A stretch of 64,000 bases of DNA from Cucumis sativus (taxonomy: Eukaryota; Streptophyta; Magnoliopsida; Cucurbitales; Cucurbitaceae), in NCBI RefSeq assembly GCF_000004075.3, contig NC_026657.2:12772001-12836000 (forward strand). Reading direction: 5' to 3'. Shown here piece after piece: positions 60,552-64,000 of the stretch. The notes below the pieces were generated by a model, which was given only the letters and a program-made list of their open reading frames with translations, made no database searches and was not told the DNA's origin. Both the position numbers and the translations under genes were made by a program. Each line of letters begins with the position of its first letter. Within the stretch, counting starts at the first letter, position 1.

Positions 60552-61862
60552 TTTGGCAGAGATTAGGGAAAAGACTTGAGGGCACCAAGAAAGAAAGAAA
60601 GGAAAAAACTTAGAAGTATGGAGTTCTTGAAATGCTATTTACGAGCCCTTGGGGCTTTTATAGATGTTTGTTTGCATATGGGTCTATACATTTTTGGACG
60701 TTGGAAGGGACCAAATTTGAATCATAAATATGTACTTTTACTTTTAAGATTTCAAATTTTCAAATATCTAAGTTTGTGTTATACTATTGAACTAAAAAAT
60801 GTCAAAACCAACTACTTGTTTTTTAATTAGATTAATTGCATATTTAGCCACCAAATTTTGACGTATGTATTAATTCAGTAGATATAAAATTAAAATTTAG
60901 AAGGTATAAACATAGGTAAATTTAAAAAAATGAAAATTTTGAACATTGAGGAAATTACAACATCACAGACTTCAAACATTAGAATTACTTAAGCTTATAA
61001 TTTGACTTTTTTAATTAAGTTTGAATCATTAATACTAAAACAAGTCATATAAAAAGATGTAATAATTATGATTTGATGTAAATGTAGACAACTTTCATTT
61101 TAAACCATGTGCAGTGATGCAACGTAAGTATTGATTAATAAGTTTAGAAGATATTATTTCGATTATAAAACTTTAAACGTGATTTAATTATAATGATTGT
61201 AAAAGATGCCTATTGTTATCTTTTAATAATTAAAAGAAATACATATATGGATACTGTTTACTGATCTTTTGGATATAAAAAGACAATAATATTAATACCA
61301 GGCAGTCCAACATACGTACCATAACCTCTCAATCACATAATCAAATTGCATTCTCAACATGCATGTGTAAGTAAATGTAATCAAAAGCCAACCAACTATG
61401 TGTGCAATTGAAACTCATAGCAAAACTCATAGCAATTTTGATATACTTATGAAACCCATATTTACGAATACATCTATTTAATTCATTATTATGTTTTAAA
61501 AAAAATGAATTATTATTTTTCTATCATGTTATAAATAAAGACTGCAATATCTGTCATTGCTCAAATAATTGAAACAAGCATTTCTCATCAACAATATAAT
61601 TATAATTAAACTTATTTTTATTTCATATGATATATATATATATAGATCCCATATTACAGTATAGAATAAGAAATGGAAAGGCTCCACCAACAACCACAAT
61701 AGCTGATCTTTAGCCTTATTCCATGAAATCCACACTCTATCTATCACACACTCTAAAACTATACTACAATATAGAAATTCATATCTTCTATAATATAATA
61801 ATTAAAACTCTCTAATATTATGATCGTTCTTTCTTTCTTTCTTTTCCTCCTTGTAAAGATGA
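60552..61862. other. Spacer between the PAR1 copies
   Basis: 1.3 kb holding the promoter of copy 1 (TATA box at 60655) and the 3' end of copy 2. AT-rich; no further gene seen. Confidence 0.6.
60655..60663 (-). promoter_or_regulatory. TATA box of PAR1 copy 1
   Basis: On the - strand CTATAAAAG, about 104 bases before the start codon of the inferred exon 1. It supports that exon 1 choice. Confidence 0.5.
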
Positions 61863-62805
61863 TCAAGCTCCATTCATCATGGGAGCCATTGCTGGAGCAG
61901 CTGATAAAGAGATCGCTTGAATCGGCCCTGGTGCAACTGCCGGTGCAATTGACAGAGAAACTGGTCGAATGGGTCCCGGTGCCACAATCCCCGAGCTTCT
62001 AATCTCCGACATTCCTCTTCTCGCATTTCCTCCTTGAACTTCACACAACTTTGGAAGAAAAACACCTACAACAAAAATTTAAAACACATAATAATGTTAA
62101 ACTTAAATGACTGTTTACGTTTTTTTTCTTATCATTATTATTCAAAAACACTTCGTAAATGTTTAAGCCAAAGTCACCTTCTCCAGCGGCCAGGTTGAAG
62201 AAGAGGTCGACAACATTGGCACAATGGTTGTAACAACGAGAGGAACAAAGTTTGCGAGTGAAGCTAGTGTCTAGAAGGGAGTCAGATGAGATGCCGAGAG
62301 TGTTCCTGTCGATTCCACAACCTTCAACGCACTCCTCCGTTTCAACGATATTCTGTAATCGGTCGGCCTCAATCTCGGACGTCCGACATGTGAATGCGTC
62401 TTCTCCGCTGCGTTTCACTGACTTTTCAAGCACACACCTTTTTCCTGACCATGAAACTGCAAATGCACACTTGTTTTTCTCTAAACTCTCGCACTTGATC
62501 ATGTTGCTGTCTCTTGTTCTCGAGTCCCCTGCATAAGCCATTCCCCCCATAAAGTGGGAAATTTTTTATTTTATACGTTTAAACTTTAAAACAATAACAA
62601 TAATATTTTCATACAGATAAACAAAAATATGTGAATAAACTTTAAAGGCGTCTTTCTTAACAAACTTCAAAAGTTAAGAATATAAAAAATAAAAGCTATA
62701 TGCCATTATTACACACTAATCAAAACTTATAAGCATACCTAATGTTATTTGGAAAGAGAGAGGCAGAAGAAGGAGAAGGATGAAGCCAAATGTAGAATAA
62801 TTCAT
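61863..62805 (-). CDS. PAR1-family secreted protein, copy 2
   Basis: Exons: 62805-62739, 62528-62178, 62065-61863; 621 nt, 206 residues. Clear signal peptide MNYSTFGFILLLLLPLSFQ in exon 1. The mature part has CESLEKNKCAFAVSWSGKRC, FTCRTSEIEA, CVEGCGIDRNTLGISSDSLL, KLCSSRCYNHCANVVDLFFN and LPKLCEVQ: twelve or more cysteines in the PAR1 pattern. The tail carries two near-identical 16-residue units, VAPGPIRPVSLSIAPA and VAPGPIQAISLSAAPA (about 167-198), then MAPMMNGA. Function unknown; PAR1 was first described as sugar-responsive in tobacco. Looks fully functional and less diverged than copy 1. Confidence 0.93.
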
Positions 62806-64000
62806 TTTATCAAAGCTTGAAAAGAGAGAGAGAAAAATGGAGGTTAACTAATGGGATACTTTAGGCAAAAAAAAAGAAAGAAAAGAAAAGCTTAATTAGC
62901 CTTTATATTTGTTTGTGACCCAAAAAAATTCTTCTTCTGAGGGAATCAAGAACAATGGGGGACTATTTATAGATGGTTTGAAAAAGGGACTGTAGAATGG
63001 GAAAAAGAGAGTGAAAAGAAAAATATTGGAATTTTTTTATATGTAGGGATAAGGGTTTTAGTTTTCCAAAAAGAAAATAGAAATGATATTCAAAGTCAAA
63101 AGAAGTAGTTTGATTAAATTGTGCTCTCCAATTTTATTGTATGTTAATTTTAAGACTTTGACTTCAAAGACCGTCGGATACGTTCTTTTAGGTAGGTGAT
63201 GTTAATTAATAAACGAAATTAATTCCATACCTCAAGAATTAGTTGGGTATTTAATTATACATGTGTTCATGAGTTTGAAGTTTATATCTACCTAGTCTCT
63301 AAACAAACATTCTGGTTGAAGAAGAGAGTGAGTGTAATTTTTTAAAAAAATATTATAATCATTTTTGCCAAATTAGTTTTATGATTAATTATATTTAACT
63401 GTCACGTCATTTTTTCGTTACTTAACTAAAGATCAATTTGACTTCAAGAATCATTTAAAATTTTCTCAAATCTCGAGAACTAAAACGTTCATTTTAAAAT
63501 TTTAGGAACTAAATAGACATCAACATCGAACCTTACAGATCAAAAGTGCATTTTACCCTTAATAATATTAATCTTCATGACCCACTCTAAAACAATAGTT
63601 ACAGTTTTGTTTAATGTTTCAACTAATTCTACTTTTATTAAAAAAAAATTTAGTTTAGGTTTAAATACTATTTTTTTGTCCCTAAATTTTCAATCTTATT
63701 CTATCTCATAACTTTTAAAAAATGTCTATTTCAATGGGTGCACTTTTAAAAATAGTCTATTTTAGTTTATACCCTTAAAACTATAAGGTGATTTCTATTT
63801 TTGGATAACTAGGTTGTAATATTAGAATGTCTAATAATATGAGTTTTTAATTTTTAATTAAACCTTAGATTTGGTAAATTGATGTTTTATAAAAAATATT
63901 AAAAAAAAAACTCAAAAAGTGACTTTGACTACTAGAATTTGATTGTCACCACTTTGGTATAGTGTCATTCTATCTCAATTTCAACTAATGTGCTAAATAC
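62806..64000. other. Right-end spacer
   Basis: Promoter of PAR1 copy 2 (to about 63.1 kb), then AT-rich DNA. From about 63.42 kb phrases such as GAGAACTAAAACG, TTTTAGGAACTAAAT and TTTTTTTGTCCCTAAATTTTC resemble dispersed plant repeats. No gene seen before the window ends. Confidence 0.5.
62963..62972 (-). promoter_or_regulatory. TATA box of PAR1 copy 2
   Basis: CTATAAATAG on the - strand, about 158 bases before the start codon, in a purine-rich leader. Strong match to the plant TATA consensus. Confidence 0.6.

Noticed and set aside
1-64000. tRNA, rRNA, riboswitch or organellar insert
   Set aside because: None could be recognised on either strand; the GC content and genes are those of nuclear plant DNA.

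Overview
This window looks like nuclear chromosomal DNA of a flowering plant, most probably a cucurbit (Cucumis, Citrullus, Lagenaria or Benincasa type). The evidence is the many GT-AG introns, very AT-rich spacers, plant-only families (PPR, remorin, PAR1, LAF1-type MYB) and small intron transposons that resemble, from memory, an element abundant in cucurbit genomes. Species and genes were judged by eye, without database searches. There are no tRNA, rRNA or CRISPR loci that I can support.

Layout. 1.6-6.1 kb (+): SEND1, a Holliday-junction resolvase of the XPG/GEN1 family, 14 exons. 6.5-13.5 kb (-): MSH3, a mismatch-recognition ATPase, 12 exons, tail to tail with SEND1. 14.1-15.8 kb (-): an intronless PLS-class PPR gene. 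19.5-20.3 kb (+): an R2R3-MYB of the LAF1 clade with a stop codon where the first R2 tryptophan should be. 20.8-23.7 kb (-) and 26.4-29.3 kb (+): two head-to-head GT90 (rumi/CAP10-type) glycosyltransferases; a third copy lies at 48.3-51.9 kb (+). 31.5-33.3 kb (-): a SEC22-like longin protein that has lost its SNARE coiled coil. 34.4-36.3 kb (-): a remorin with a one-base frameshift near its start. 38.2-39.5 kb (-): a short second remorin. 43.4-44.8 kb (+): a P-class PPR gene. 52.3-53.8 kb (-): actin-depolymerizing factor. 55.1-58.0 kb (-): a protein with five zinc knuckles and a LINE fragment in intron 1. 59.3-60.6 and 61.9-62.8 kb (-): a tandem pair of secreted PAR1 proteins.

The exon models were checked by splice sites, phase and family conservation. 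All close to a multiple of three except the frameshifted remorin, and only the MYB has an internal stop. Functionally the window is ordinary gene space: a DNA-repair pair at the left, membrane and secretory-pathway genes in the middle, and cytoskeletal, nucleic-acid-binding and secreted proteins at the right. What stands out is paralogue decay (GT90 copies, remorin copies, SEC22-like, MYB) beside intact neighbours, and a twice-repeated 16-residue motif at the end of both PAR1 proteins. I did not find a novel defence or mobile system.
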